Shown: positions 1-6,139, counted from the first letter of the stretch. The stretch: DNA of 12,546 nt from EA-27 sp964396265 (GCA_964396265.1 CAYNEM010000028.1:1-12546), one strand, 5' to 3'. The notes: generated by a model not told the origin, from the sequence alone. Translations and numbers: made by a program.

Positions 1-214
1 CCTTGGTCAACCGGAAGCGGGACCGGATGTCCTCCCGCAGAGCGGTTCGGATCGAACGGTTGACGATAAGGCGGAATTCCCCCAAGAGCCACCGAAGCCC
101 AGGCGCGAGCGACTCCGTGGGGAACGCGAGGCTCCGTACGATCCTCCCGCTCATCGCCTTTGAATCTCGAAAGGGGGCGATGAGGCTGATGGACGCCACC
201 GTGAAAGTGTTCAT
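1..214 (-). CDS. Possible N-terminal part of a TnpB/IS605 OrfB-like protein (truncated by window edge)
   Basis: A minus-strand reading frame is open from an ATG at 214 to the window edge (71 codons seen), with a second in-frame ATG at 154. The 214 start has AGGT about 8 bases upstream on its strand. Third positions are GC-rich, as in the neighbouring genes. The visible stretch includes LLGEFRLIVNRSIRTALRED and then SRFRLTK. This pattern resembles the N-terminal helical region of archaeal IS605 OrfB/TnpB-type proteins, where a phrase like FRxxVNxxIRxGL...TSRFxLxx is common. The RuvC-like catalytic residues and zinc finger would lie outside the window, so activity cannot be judged. The gene diverges from the tRNA. 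An overlapping plus-strand frame (3-233) is also open, so the strand choice rests on this resemblance. The family call is a recollection of pattern, not a search result. Confidence 0.42.
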   Translation of the reverse strand, partial: MNTFTVASISLIAPFRDSKAMSGRIVRSLAFPTESLAPGLRWLLGEFRLIVNRSIRTALREDIRSRFRLTK

Positions 215-220
215 CACCCG

Positions 221-234
221 ACCTGAGACCTGAG
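221..234. repeat. Tandem ACCTGAG x2
   Basis: Two head-to-tail copies of the heptamer ACCTGAG lie directly upstream of the minus-strand TnpB-like start and abut the first ACAGAACC copy. On the minus strand the copy nearest the ATG supplies the AGGT that could act as ribosome binding site. No function is established. Confidence 0.6.
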
Positions 235-272
235 ACAGAACCCCATTACAGAACCACTTTACACAGAACCTC
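235..272. repeat. Three direct repeats ACAGAACCNC
   Basis: The decamer ACAGAACCNC occurs at 235-244, 248-257 and 263-272, with start-to-start spacings of 13 and 15 bases. Only the ninth base differs (C, A, T). The array sits between the minus-strand TnpB-like ORF and the TATA box of the tRNA gene. It could be an operator array for either divergent gene, or subterminal transposase-binding sites if an insertion-sequence end lies here. The repeats are seen directly; the role is inference. Confidence 0.65.
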
Positions 273-282
273 TAGCACGGAA

Positions 283-290
283 GGTTTATC
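283..290 (+). promoter_or_regulatory. TATA box of the tRNA-Met gene
   Basis: GGTTTATC is centred about 28 bases before the mature tRNA 5' end at 315. This suits an archaeal TATA box giving a very short 5' leader. It is the only AT-rich element at the expected distance. Confidence 0.55.
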
Positions 291-314
291 CGAATCCCAC
301 CTTTCATCGCCCGC

Positions 315-389
315 AGCGGGGTGGGGTAGCTAGGAGATCCCGTCGGGCTCATAACCCGGAGATCCCAGGTTCAAATCCTGGCCCCGCTA
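315..389 (+). tRNA. tRNA-Met(CAT), initiator type
   Basis: A full cloverleaf folds here without an intron. The acceptor stem is 315-321 with 382-388, the D arm about 324-341, and the anticodon stem 343-347 with 355-359 around loop CTCATAA (anticodon CAT at 350-352). The T stem is CCAGG (365-369) with CCTGG (377-381) around TTCAAAT, and the discriminator is A389. CCA is not encoded. Two features point to the initiator rather than elongator Met or the Ile2(CAU) tRNA: an A1:U72 first pair, and three consecutive G:C pairs (345-347 with 355-357) at the base of the anticodon loop. Both are known hallmarks of archaeal initiator tRNA. Confidence 0.93.
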
Positions 390-428
390 TCACTCCGACT
401 CTCATCCGCGCTTGATTCCCGCACGCGA

Positions 429-440
429 ACCTTAATATCC
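429..440 (+). promoter_or_regulatory. TATA box for the KaiC-like pair
   Basis: ACCTTAATATCC lies about 45 bases before the start at 481, predicting transcription from about 460 and a leader of roughly 20 bases. That leader would contain GAGGT (466-470), a ribosome binding site ten bases from the ATG. Confidence 0.55.
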
Positions 441-480
441 CGCATCCCGGGTAGGCAACCGACGCGAGGTCGCCACATTC

Positions 481-1542
481 ATGGACCGCGTTTCCACAGG
501 TGTCCCCGGTCTGGACACCATGCTCCGCGGAGGGCTTCCGGCGGGTCGACCGTACATCCTCACGGGGCCACCGGGGAGCGGGAAGTCGATTCTGTCGATG
601 CACTTCCTCGTCGACGGGATGAACCGCGGGGAGAGCTGCATGCTCGTGGCCCTGGACGAGCCGCCGAGCGAGATCAAGGCCAACATGGCCTCCTTCGGCT
701 GGAGCGTGGACTCCCTTACGACCCTGGACGCGACGCCGGACATCCGGCAGCATAAGCGGAAGAACGTCATCGACGTCGGGACGACCCTCGACGTCCGCGG
801 CATGGATGAGGTCAAGGACGTCCGGAAGAGCGTGGCCCTGAGGACGATGGAGGTCTCGATCCACTCCGTGCAGAAGATGATCAAGCAGTCGGCGAAGGAC
901 ACGGTCGAATCGGGACTGGAGCGGTACTCGCGCATCGTCATCGACTCGATGACGGCGCTCCGGAGGTTCTCCCTCCGCGGGGAGGAGTCACGCATCCTCG
1001 TGCAGTCGTTCCTCCGATTCCTGTCCGAGCTCGAGGTCACGACGCTCATCATCTCGAACCCCCTGGATCCCACAGTCCTCGACCCGGAGTCCCTCCTCGC
1101 CCGCGGCGAGATCCTCATGCACAAGTGGATCGACGGCAACGCGGTGCGTCGTGCAGTCTCGATCGAGCGGATGCGCGGGACAGGGTTCGACGAGCGGATG
1201 CGACCCCTGGTGATCGGAGCCCGCGGCATCACCATCTTCGCCGACACCCCGGTCGCCACGAAAGGGCCCCTGTTCCGGACGATCGGTGCCTCATTCCTCG
1301 AGAATCGCCTGTCGGACGACGTGACGAAGAAGATGGACGAGGTCCTCGGCGCCATCGAGGCCGTGCGAAAGGCAGACGGCGACACCTCCGCCGCGGAGGG
1401 CCTCCTCCTGCGGTCGGTCGTCGCAATGCAGCGCAAGCGGTACGACGAGGCCCTCCGCCTCTTGGTCGCCGCGAAGGCGAAGATGACCGAGGAGATACAG
1501 ATCCTCGAGGCAGCGAGGCGGGCGAAGGGGCGTTCCGCATGA
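481..1542 (+). CDS. KaiC/RadA-superfamily ATPase with a helical C-terminal extension
   Basis: A single-domain KaiC-like RecA-fold ATPase of 353 residues. It opens with the family phrase TGVPGLDTMLRGGLPAG, then Walker A GPPGSGKS at residues 29-36. ALDEPP follows, with D59-E60 aligning with the catalytic Glu pair of KaiC, so the first Glu is Asp here. Walker B is RIVIDS with D155. The RecA core ends near residue 255. About 98 further residues look alpha-helical and charged (many K, R, E, A and L), a tail the downstream paralogue lacks. The ATG at 481 has GAGGT ten bases upstream and a TATA box at 429-440. The stop overlaps the next start by ATGA. Archaeal single-domain KaiC-like (RAD55-type) proteins are usually signalling or regulatory ATPases of unknown target; neither circadian function nor recombinase activity can be inferred. 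Confidence 0.88.
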   Translation: MDRVSTGVPGLDTMLRGGLPAGRPYILTGPPGSGKSILSMHFLVDGMNRGESCMLVALDEPPSEIKANMASFGWSVDSLTTLDATPDIRQHKRKNVIDVGTTLDVRGMDEVKDVRKSVALRTMEVSIHSVQKMIKQSAKDTVESGLERYSRIVIDSMTALRRFSLRGEESRILVQSFLRFLSELEVTTLIISNPLDPTVLDPESLLARGEILMHKWIDGNAVRRAVSIERMRGTGFDERMRPLVIGARGITIFADTPVATKGPLFRTIGASFLENRLSDDVTKKMDEVLGAIEAVRKADGDTSAAEGLLLRSVVAMQRKRYDEALRLLVAAKAKMTEEIQILEAARRAKGRSA

Positions 1543-2318
1543 GGATCCCGACGGGCGTCCCGGGGCTCGACCGCATGCTCCACGGGGGGCTCATCCCGAA
1601 ACGGCCATACATCGTGTCTGGGCCCCCGGGGTCGGGGAAGACCACCGCGCTCATCCAGTTCCTGCTCGAAGGCGTCGCGGGAGGGGAGCGCGTCCTGTTC
1701 ATCGCCCTCGACGAACCGCCGAACGAGGTCGTGGACAGCATGCGCTCGTTCCGGTTTGACGTGGGGGACATCGAGATCATCGACGCGAACTCGGACATCC
1801 GGAGGTTCGAGCCCACGCCCATCGTCGAGATCAGCGATGAGCAGGATCCCGTGAAGATGCGGGATCTCCCGGAGCGCATCCGCAAGACCCCGGAGGTCGA
1901 GAGCCACGAGGTGACGATCCACTCCCTCCAGAACCTCCTGAAAGTGCTGTTCCGGCGGCAGGCGTACCAGCGGATCGTCATCGACTCGATGACGGGGCTT
2001 CGCTACTTCTGCATCCGCGAGTTCGAGACGGAGGTCGCCACGCAGTCGTTCATGCGTTTCCTTACCGAGGAGAAGGCGACGGCCCTTCTGGCGGTAGAGA
2101 CCGTCGGAGAAAACGATGTCCCTCCCGAGTCATTCCTCGCGCGCGGGGAGATCCGCCTGCACCGCGTCCGCGACGACACGGGGATTCGCCGGTTCGTCTC
2201 GATCGAGAAGTTCAAGGGGAGCGCGCACGAGGAGATGGTCTATCCGATGACGATCACGGACAAGGGCCTCGCCATCCTCACAGAAGGACAGAAGCTCCCG
2301 CCGCCCCCAAGCGACTAA
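1539..2318 (+). CDS. KaiC/RadA-superfamily ATPase, paralogue of the upstream gene
   Basis: A 259-residue single-domain KaiC-like ATPase. The ATG at 1539 overlaps the upstream stop (ATGA), so translation is probably coupled. It begins with TGVPGLDRMLHGGL, as its neighbour does. It has Walker A GPPGSGKT (28-35), LDEPP with D58-E59, Walker B RIVIDS with D149, and the shared SFLARGEI phrase near the end of the core. The two proteins align along the whole core, including the insertion between the first and second halves and the HEVTIHSLQ-type helix. Tandem duplication is therefore the simplest origin. It ends soon after the core with a short Pro-rich tail and has no helical extension. The pair may form a hetero-oligomer; that is inference. 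A longer in-frame reading from 1125 exists but lies inside the first gene in another frame and is not used. Confidence 0.88.
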   Translation: MRIPTGVPGLDRMLHGGLIPKRPYIVSGPPGSGKTTALIQFLLEGVAGGERVLFIALDEPPNEVVDSMRSFRFDVGDIEIIDANSDIRRFEPTPIVEISDEQDPVKMRDLPERIRKTPEVESHEVTIHSLQNLLKVLFRRQAYQRIVIDSMTGLRYFCIREFETEVATQSFMRFLTEEKATALLAVETVGENDVPPESFLARGEIRLHRVRDDTGIRRFVSIEKFKGSAHEEMVYPMTITDKGLAILTEGQKLPPPPSD

Positions 2319-2323
2319 ATATC
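2315..2323 (+). promoter_or_regulatory. TATA box overlapping the stop codon of the second KaiC-like gene
   Basis: CTAAATATC lies about 34 bases before the ATG at 2353 and includes the TAA stop (2316-2318) of the preceding gene. Transcription would begin near 2345, giving an almost leaderless message. GGTGA at 2344-2348 could serve as a weak ribosome binding site for read-through transcripts. Confidence 0.5.
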
Positions 2324-2352
2324 GCACCGCCCTCCCCGGTTCGGGTGACCTC

Positions 2353-2610
2353 ATGGCTGAGGAACGGAAGCTTTCGATCGGGGAAGTGCGCAGGACGATA
2401 TCGACCACTCTCGCGACGTCGTTCGGTTTCGTCATCGCCCTCGTATGGAGCAACGTCGTCCTGGGAGGACTAGGCAACGCGGGGATCGAGTTGCAGCCGA
2501 CGGAACCGAACTGGGGCGGCTGGCTGATTTTCGTAGTGACGGCGCTCGTCCTCACGCTGTTCATGATCCTCCTTATCATCGTCATCAGCCGTTGGGGAAG
2601 CAAAGAATAG
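2353..2610 (+). CDS. Small two-helix membrane protein, DUF5654-like
   Basis: An 85-residue protein with a charged N-terminus, a first hydrophobic helix at about residues 18-38 (with FGFVIALVWSN), a short polar loop of about 15 residues, and a second, strongly hydrophobic helix at about 57-79. It ends in a basic-acidic tail (RWGSKE). The size, the two helices, and the phrase of small residues plus FGFV.ALVW in the first helix match my memory of the archaeal DUF5654 family, which has no known function. Both termini are predicted cytoplasmic. It has its own TATA box at 2315-2323, so it need not be co-transcribed with the KaiC-like pair, although read-through is likely at this spacing. Confidence 0.75.
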   Translation: MAEERKLSIGEVRRTISTTLATSFGFVIALVWSNVVLGGLGNAGIELQPTEPNWGGWLIFVVTALVLTLFMILLIIVISRWGSKE

Positions 2611-2628
2611 TCACCGGGACGAGAAGGG

Positions 2629-2641
2629 CGAACGTTTTTCT
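2629..2641 (+). promoter_or_regulatory. Weak TATA-like / T-rich element before the protease gene
   Basis: GAACGTTTTTCTT is the only AT-rich tract between the small membrane protein and the protease start at 2666, about 30 bases away. That is the right distance for a leaderless promoter. The T run could equally be a terminator for the upstream gene. There is no strong hairpin. Confidence 0.3.
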
Positions 2642-2665
2642 TCCGCCCGGCCCCTCGGGTGCTGG

Positions 2666-3781
2666 ATGGATGCGGGCCCCTCCCTCCAGCTAGACGACTT
2701 CACGACTCCTCCTCCCCCGCCTGACCTCCAAGGGCGGGATGGACCCCGCCGGTCGAGGCGTTGGCGGCTCGTCTCCCTTGCGATCGTCCTTTCGCTAGCG
2801 GTTGTCCTGGCAGCCGTCGGGTACTGGATCGTCACGCAGCCGAGCATCTCGCCGTCCTCGTGGGCGTTCAACCTGACGCAGGCCACGGGGTTACAGGCGG
2901 AGGGGTTCGACGGCACTGGCGTCCGCGTCTGCATCGTCGACACGGGGATCGACCTGACGCACCCGGACCTGCGGCACGTGAATCTCGTCGGCTGGCGGGA
3001 TTTCGTGAACGCACAGACCGGGGCGTACGACGACGAGGGCCACGGGACGGCGATGGCGGGGATCATCTTCGCGAAGGGCCGCCTTCGCGGCGTCGCGCCG
3101 GAGGCGGACCTCATCGCCGTCAAGGCAATCGCCGCCACGGGAAGCGGCGGCGACCAGGGGATCGCGGACGCGGTCGACTTCTGCACGGACCCGGACCAGG
3201 ACGGGGACCCCGCGGATGGCGCACACGTCATCTCCCTCTCCCTCGGCGGGAACTCGCACCCGACCGTCGGGACGCGGACGGAGGACGCGGTCAACCGCGC
3301 GATGGACCTTGGCGTCATCGTGGTCGCCGCCGCCGGGAACGACGGGCAGTCGGACGACGGGGACGTGGAGAGCCCGGCCTCGGTCCCCCGGGTGATTGCC
3401 GTCGGCGCCGTCGACAGCCGCGGCCTCATCGCGCCGTTCTCGTCCGTAGGCGCGAATTCCTCAGGAAGCCCACCCCTCCTCCGGTTGGATCCCAACCGCA
3501 AGCCGGAGGTCTCCGCGCCGGGCGTCGAGATCGCGACGACCCTCCACCGGGCCTCCTATGCACTCGTCAGCGGCACGAGTCCCGCGGCGGCCCTCGTCTC
3601 AGGCATCATCGCCCTCCTGCTCGAGAAACACCCGTCGTACAAGCAGAACCCGTCGGGCATCCTCCTCTTCAAGGAGGCCCTCGTGGACGCCGCGTTGCTG
3701 GTGGAGGGCCAGGACGACCCCCACGATGGCTACTACGGGTACGGAATCCCTCAGGCGCTCGCGACCTCGCAGCTCCTGTAG
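2666..3781 (+). CDS. Membrane-anchored subtilisin-family (S8) serine protease
   Basis: A 371-residue subtilase. A Pro-rich cytoplasmic head (PPPPP at 15-19) and a basic stretch (RRSRRWR, 28-34) precede one hydrophobic helix at about 35-56. This is a signal anchor placing the catalytic domain outside the cell. The catalytic triad is complete: D92 in DTGID, H126 in GHGTAMAG and S305 in GTSPAAA, with the oxyanion Asn N225 in AAGND. An Asp-rich loop, DPDQDGDPADG (175-185), looks like the calcium-binding insert common in this family. Only about 15-20 residues separate the anchor from the core, so there is no room for the usual I9-type inhibitory prodomain. The ATG at 2666 gives the anchored form with GGTG just upstream. 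The substrate is unknown. A role at the cell surface next to ftsZ is possible but not shown. Confidence 0.9.
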   Translation: MDAGPSLQLDDFTTPPPPPDLQGRDGPRRSRRWRLVSLAIVLSLAVVLAAVGYWIVTQPSISPSSWAFNLTQATGLQAEGFDGTGVRVCIVDTGIDLTHPDLRHVNLVGWRDFVNAQTGAYDDEGHGTAMAGIIFAKGRLRGVAPEADLIAVKAIAATGSGGDQGIADAVDFCTDPDQDGDPADGAHVISLSLGGNSHPTVGTRTEDAVNRAMDLGVIVVAAAGNDGQSDDGDVESPASVPRVIAVGAVDSRGLIAPFSSVGANSSGSPPLLRLDPNRKPEVSAPGVEIATTLHRASYALVSGTSPAAALVSGIIALLLEKHPSYKQNPSGILLFKEALVDAALLVEGQDDPHDGYYGYGIPQALATSQLL

Positions 3782-3784
3782 GCG

Positions 3785-3864
3785 TCGGACCCAGTTCGGA
3801 CATTCGTCTGACGGATGTATGACTACTTTTATATACGCCGATTTCCATGCGGCGACCGTCGGAC
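3785..3864. repeat. Three TCGGAC repeats around the ftsZ promoter
   Basis: TCGGAC occurs at 3785-3790, 3796-3801 and 3859-3864. The first two are 11 bases apart, about one helical turn, and lie upstream of the TATA box. The third lies at the predicted transcription start. They could be operator sites, though hexamers of this composition can recur by chance in GC-rich DNA. Confidence 0.35.
3826..3836 (+). promoter_or_regulatory. Strong TATA box of ftsZ
   Basis: CTTTTATATAC is the clearest TATA box in the window. It predicts a start of transcription near 3858-3862 and a leader of about 25-30 bases before the ATG at 3887. It lies inside a longer open frame beginning at 3815, which is why the upstream start is rejected. 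Confidence 0.75.
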
Positions 3865-3886
3865 ACTTTCGGGATGGGATTACCGA

Positions 3887-5008
3887 ATGAAATCCATTGT
3901 TAGCGAAGCTTTGGCGCGACACGAGGAAGCACGAGCGAAGGAGGAGGCGGCCCCTCAGAAGCCGCATGTGACTGCGGCGGAGGACGACGAGATCCAGAAG
4001 ATCGTGGACTCGTTGAACGTCAGCATCAAGATCATCGGATGCGGCGGCGGGGGATCGAACACGATCAACCGCTGCAGCGAGGCCGGCGTCTCGGGTGCGC
4101 AGCTGTGCGCCATCAACACGGACGCAAAGCACCTGTTGGCGGTGCACGCGCCCAAGAAGATCCTCATCGGGAAGAGGCTCACGAAGGGGCTCGGGGCCGG
4201 CGCGCTTCCCGAGGTCGGCGAGCAGGCCGCGAAGGAGAGCGAGGAGGAGATTCGCGGGTTCCTTCAGGGCTCGCACATCGTGTTCGTCACCGCGGGCATG
4301 GGCGGTGGCACGGGCACAGGCTCCGCACAGTACGTTGCCAAGCTCGCAAAGGAGGCGCAGTCGCTGGTCATGGGCATCGTCACGATGCCCTTCAAGGCCG
4401 AAGGCAAGATCCGCATGGATAACGCCGAGGCGGGCCTCGACCGGCTGCGGCGGTTCTGCGACACGACGATCGTGATCTACAACGACCGGCTCCTGGAGCT
4501 CGTTCCCCGTCTCCCGATCGATGCGGCGTTCAAGGTCGCGGACGAGATCCTCATGCAGTCGATCAAGGGCATGACGGAGATCATCACGAAGCCCGGCCTG
4601 GTCAACCTTGACTACGCGGACCTGATGACGATCATGAAGGGCGGCGGCGTCGCGATGGTCGGCCTCGGGGAGTCCGACGCGGACCGGGACCGCGTGGAGT
4701 ACGCGGTGAACGAGGCGCTCGAATCTCCGCTGCTCGGCGAGGTCGACCTCACCCACGCGCGCGGTTGCCTTGTGCGCATCGTCGGCGGCCCGGACCTCAC
4801 GATCAGCGAGGCACAGAAGGCGGCCGAGATCATCGGCACGAAGATCAACCCCTCGGCTCGCATCATCTGGGGATGCAGCGTCGAGCCCGAGCTCCAGAGC
4901 ACGGTCCGCCTGCTCGTGTGCATCACGGGGGTTAAATCGAAGACGATCCTCGGCAAGGACTACAGCAGGGCACCGGCCGCGAGCCAAGACGTCGACGAGG
5001 TTCGCTGA
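3887..5008 (+). CDS. ftsZ: Cell division protein FtsZ (FtsZ1-like)
   Basis: A tubulin-superfamily GTPase of 373 residues that would form the mid-cell division ring. The first ~45 residues are a charged helical N-terminal extension beginning MKSIVSEAL, as in other euryarchaeal FtsZ1 proteins. The nucleotide-binding phrase GCGGGGSNTINR begins at residue 51. The tubulin signature GGGTGTG is at 139-145. The T7 loop carries N240-L-D242-Y-A-D245, the Asp pair that completes the GTPase site of the next subunit, so the protein should be active. No conserved C-terminal anchor peptide is obvious; the tail is short (DYSRAPAASQDVDEVR). The start at 3887 is chosen because the TATA box at 3826-3836 lies downstream of the alternative start at 3815. 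GGGATGGGAT just upstream is a loose ribosome binding site. It stands alone, upstream of the RNase P-proteasome-exosome cluster. Confidence 0.96.
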   Translation: MKSIVSEALARHEEARAKEEAAPQKPHVTAAEDDEIQKIVDSLNVSIKIIGCGGGGSNTINRCSEAGVSGAQLCAINTDAKHLLAVHAPKKILIGKRLTKGLGAGALPEVGEQAAKESEEEIRGFLQGSHIVFVTAGMGGGTGTGSAQYVAKLAKEAQSLVMGIVTMPFKAEGKIRMDNAEAGLDRLRRFCDTTIVIYNDRLLELVPRLPIDAAFKVADEILMQSIKGMTEIITKPGLVNLDYADLMTIMKGGGVAMVGLGESDADRDRVEYAVNEALESPLLGEVDLTHARGCLVRIVGGPDLTISEAQKAAEIIGTKINPSARIIWGCSVEPELQSTVRLLVCITGVKSKTILGKDYSRAPAASQDVDEVR

Positions 5009-5039
5009 ACGCACCCGACGCGCCCCTTTGGGGCCGCAA

Positions 5040-5048
5040 GGCTATAGC
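5040..5048 (+). promoter_or_regulatory. TATA box of rnp2
   Basis: GGCTATAGC is centred about 27 bases before the GTG at 5072, the spacing of a leaderless archaeal promoter. The perfect 12-base palindrome GGGGCGCGCCCC (5049-5060) lies between it and the start. A CCCC-TTT-GGGG hairpin just upstream (about 5023-5034) may help end the ftsZ transcript. Confidence 0.55.
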
Positions 5049-5071
5049 GGGGCGCGCCCCTCCCTTGATCC

Positions 5072-5362
5072 GTGACCGTGCGGGAGAAGACGGGCCGCAA
5101 TCGCTACGTCGCATTCGTGGTGACGCCCCCCATCCCGAAGACGCGTCTCCTTGCGGCACTGAAGGCGTCGCCTGGAGAACGTCCCTGGCTCGTGCTCTAC
5201 GACGGGACCCGCGGCCTCATGCGATGCGCGCACACCTCAAAAGAGGCGACGCTCGTGTTTCTCAACGCGCTTCGCGTCGGCGACTCCGTCGTCCGCACGA
5301 CGGGGACGAGTGGCACGATTCGGAAAGCGCGACAGAAATTTCTGTCGAACACACGCGAATAG
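5072..5362 (+). CDS. rnp2: RNase P protein component 2 (Pop5/Rpp14 family)
   Basis: A 96-residue protein beginning at GTG. It has the Pop5 pattern: RYVAFVV near the N-terminus (first beta strand), a short helix, WLVLYD, GLMRC, and the signature TSGTIRKARQKF near the C-terminus. With the RNase P RNA and partner proteins it matures tRNA 5' ends. It is shorter than typical archaeal Pop5 (roughly 120 residues). The loss is in the N-terminal leader, the first helical region and the C-terminal tail; the core strands and signature remain. The GTG is supported by the TATA box about 27 bases upstream; no in-frame ATG is better. Its place directly before psmA matches the conserved archaeal exosome-proteasome superoperon. 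The stop abuts the TATA box of psmA. Confidence 0.85.
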   Translation: MTVREKTGRNRYVAFVVTPPIPKTRLLAALKASPGERPWLVLYDGTRGLMRCAHTSKEATLVFLNALRVGDSVVRTTGTSGTIRKARQKFLSNTRE

Positions 5363-5372
5363 CTTTATTAAC
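5362..5372 (+). promoter_or_regulatory. TATA box of psmA
   Basis: GCTTTATTAAC starts right at the rnp2 stop codon, about 39 bases before the psmA ATG. Transcription from near 5393 would give a leader of about 13 bases carrying GGAGAGGT (5392-5399), a good ribosome binding site six bases from the ATG at 5406. Confidence 0.65.
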
Positions 5373-5405
5373 GACCCTTGACTTAGCGCGCGGAGAGGTT
5401 CGATT

Positions 5406-6128
5406 ATGCAACCGGGTCAGATGGCATATGACCGCGCCATCACTGTGTTCTCCCCCGATGGGAGGCTGTTCCAAGTCGAGTACGCGCGCGTCGCGGTGAC
5501 ACGCGGCAACACGACGGCCGGCCTGAAGTTCAAGAACGGGATCGTTCTGATGGCGGACAAGAAGATCCAGAGCCGCCTCGTGGAGACGTCCTCCATCGAG
5601 AAGATCTTCCAGATCGATGAGCACATCGGTTGCGCCACCTCCGGTCTCGTCGCGGACGCGAGGGTCCTCGTCGACTACGCGCGCCTCGTCGCGCAGATCA
5701 ACCGGGTCACGTACGCCGAGCGCATGAGCGTCGACCTGCTCGTGAAGCGCATCTGCGACTTCAAGCAGAACTACACGCAGTACGGGGGGGTGAGGCCGTT
5801 CGGGACGGCACTCCTCGTCGGCGGAACGGATGATGCCGGCGTCCACCTCTACGAGACGGACCCGAGCGGCGCGCTCGTATCCTACAAGGCCGGCAGCATC
5901 GGTGCAGGCCGGAACACGGTCATGGAGATGTTCGAGGAGAAGTACAAGGACGGGATGACCCAGGACGAGGCAGTAATCCTCGGGCTCGAGGCGCTCCAGA
6001 AGGCGACCGAGGAGAAACTCGACGCGAAGTCGATGGAGCTCGGTCTCATCGTAGATGGGCAGAGATTCCGACGGCTTCCCGAGGAAGAGGTCTTGGCGTA
6101 CACGCGGAGGCTGCCCGGCGCCTCGTAA
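5406..6128 (+). CDS. psmA: Proteasome alpha subunit
   Basis: A 240-residue 20S proteasome alpha subunit, which forms the two outer gate rings of the core particle. The N-terminal gate motif YDRAITVFSPDGRLFQVEYA (residues 8-27) is canonical. K66 in the phrase SSIEKIF sits where the family's pocket Lys docks the C-terminal HbYX tails of the PAN ATPase. The length is normal. There is no N-terminal catalytic Thr, so it is an alpha and not a beta subunit. The beta subunit and PAN are not in the window. It has its own promoter and a strong ribosome binding site (GGAGAGGT). SBDS follows after 11 bases, so psmA probably heads the transcript for the SBDS-exosome genes. Confidence 0.98.
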   Translation: MQPGQMAYDRAITVFSPDGRLFQVEYARVAVTRGNTTAGLKFKNGIVLMADKKIQSRLVETSSIEKIFQIDEHIGCATSGLVADARVLVDYARLVAQINRVTYAERMSVDLLVKRICDFKQNYTQYGGVRPFGTALLVGGTDDAGVHLYETDPSGALVSYKAGSIGAGRNTVMEMFEEKYKDGMTQDEAVILGLEALQKATEEKLDAKSMELGLIVDGQRFRRLPEEEVLAYTRRLPGAS

Positions 6129-6139
6129 GCGAGAGGGCC

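Noticed and set aside
3..233. Plus-strand open frame of 76 codons
   Set aside because: Its product is Arg-rich with no recognisable pattern. It overlaps the minus-strand frame that resembles a TnpB N-terminus and runs into the ACCTGAG repeats. Probably a shadow, though not fully excluded.
1125..1538. Upstream extension of the second KaiC-like gene
   Set aside because: It lies inside the first KaiC-like gene in another frame and is Arg-rich. The ATGA overlap at 1539 gives the start that matches the paralogue.
432..1922. Long minus-strand frame (496 codons) over both KaiC-like genes
   Set aside because: Long antisense frames are common opposite GC-rich genes. The product is low-complexity and Arg/Ser-rich, and both plus-strand genes are clearly conserved.
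3815..3886. Upstream extension of ftsZ
   Set aside because: The strong TATA box at 3826-3836 lies within it, and MKSIVSEAL at 3887 matches the usual FtsZ1 N-terminus.
3599..5014. Long minus-strand frame (471 codons) over ftsZ
   Set aside because: It is a codon-bias shadow of ftsZ, with an Arg/Asp/Leu-rich product and no motifs.
5049..5060. Perfect 12-base palindrome GGGGCGCGCCCC at the rnp2 transcription start
   Set aside because: All-G/C palindromes of this length are easily found in GC-rich DNA, and no second copy was seen. Noted under the promoter but not raised as an operator.
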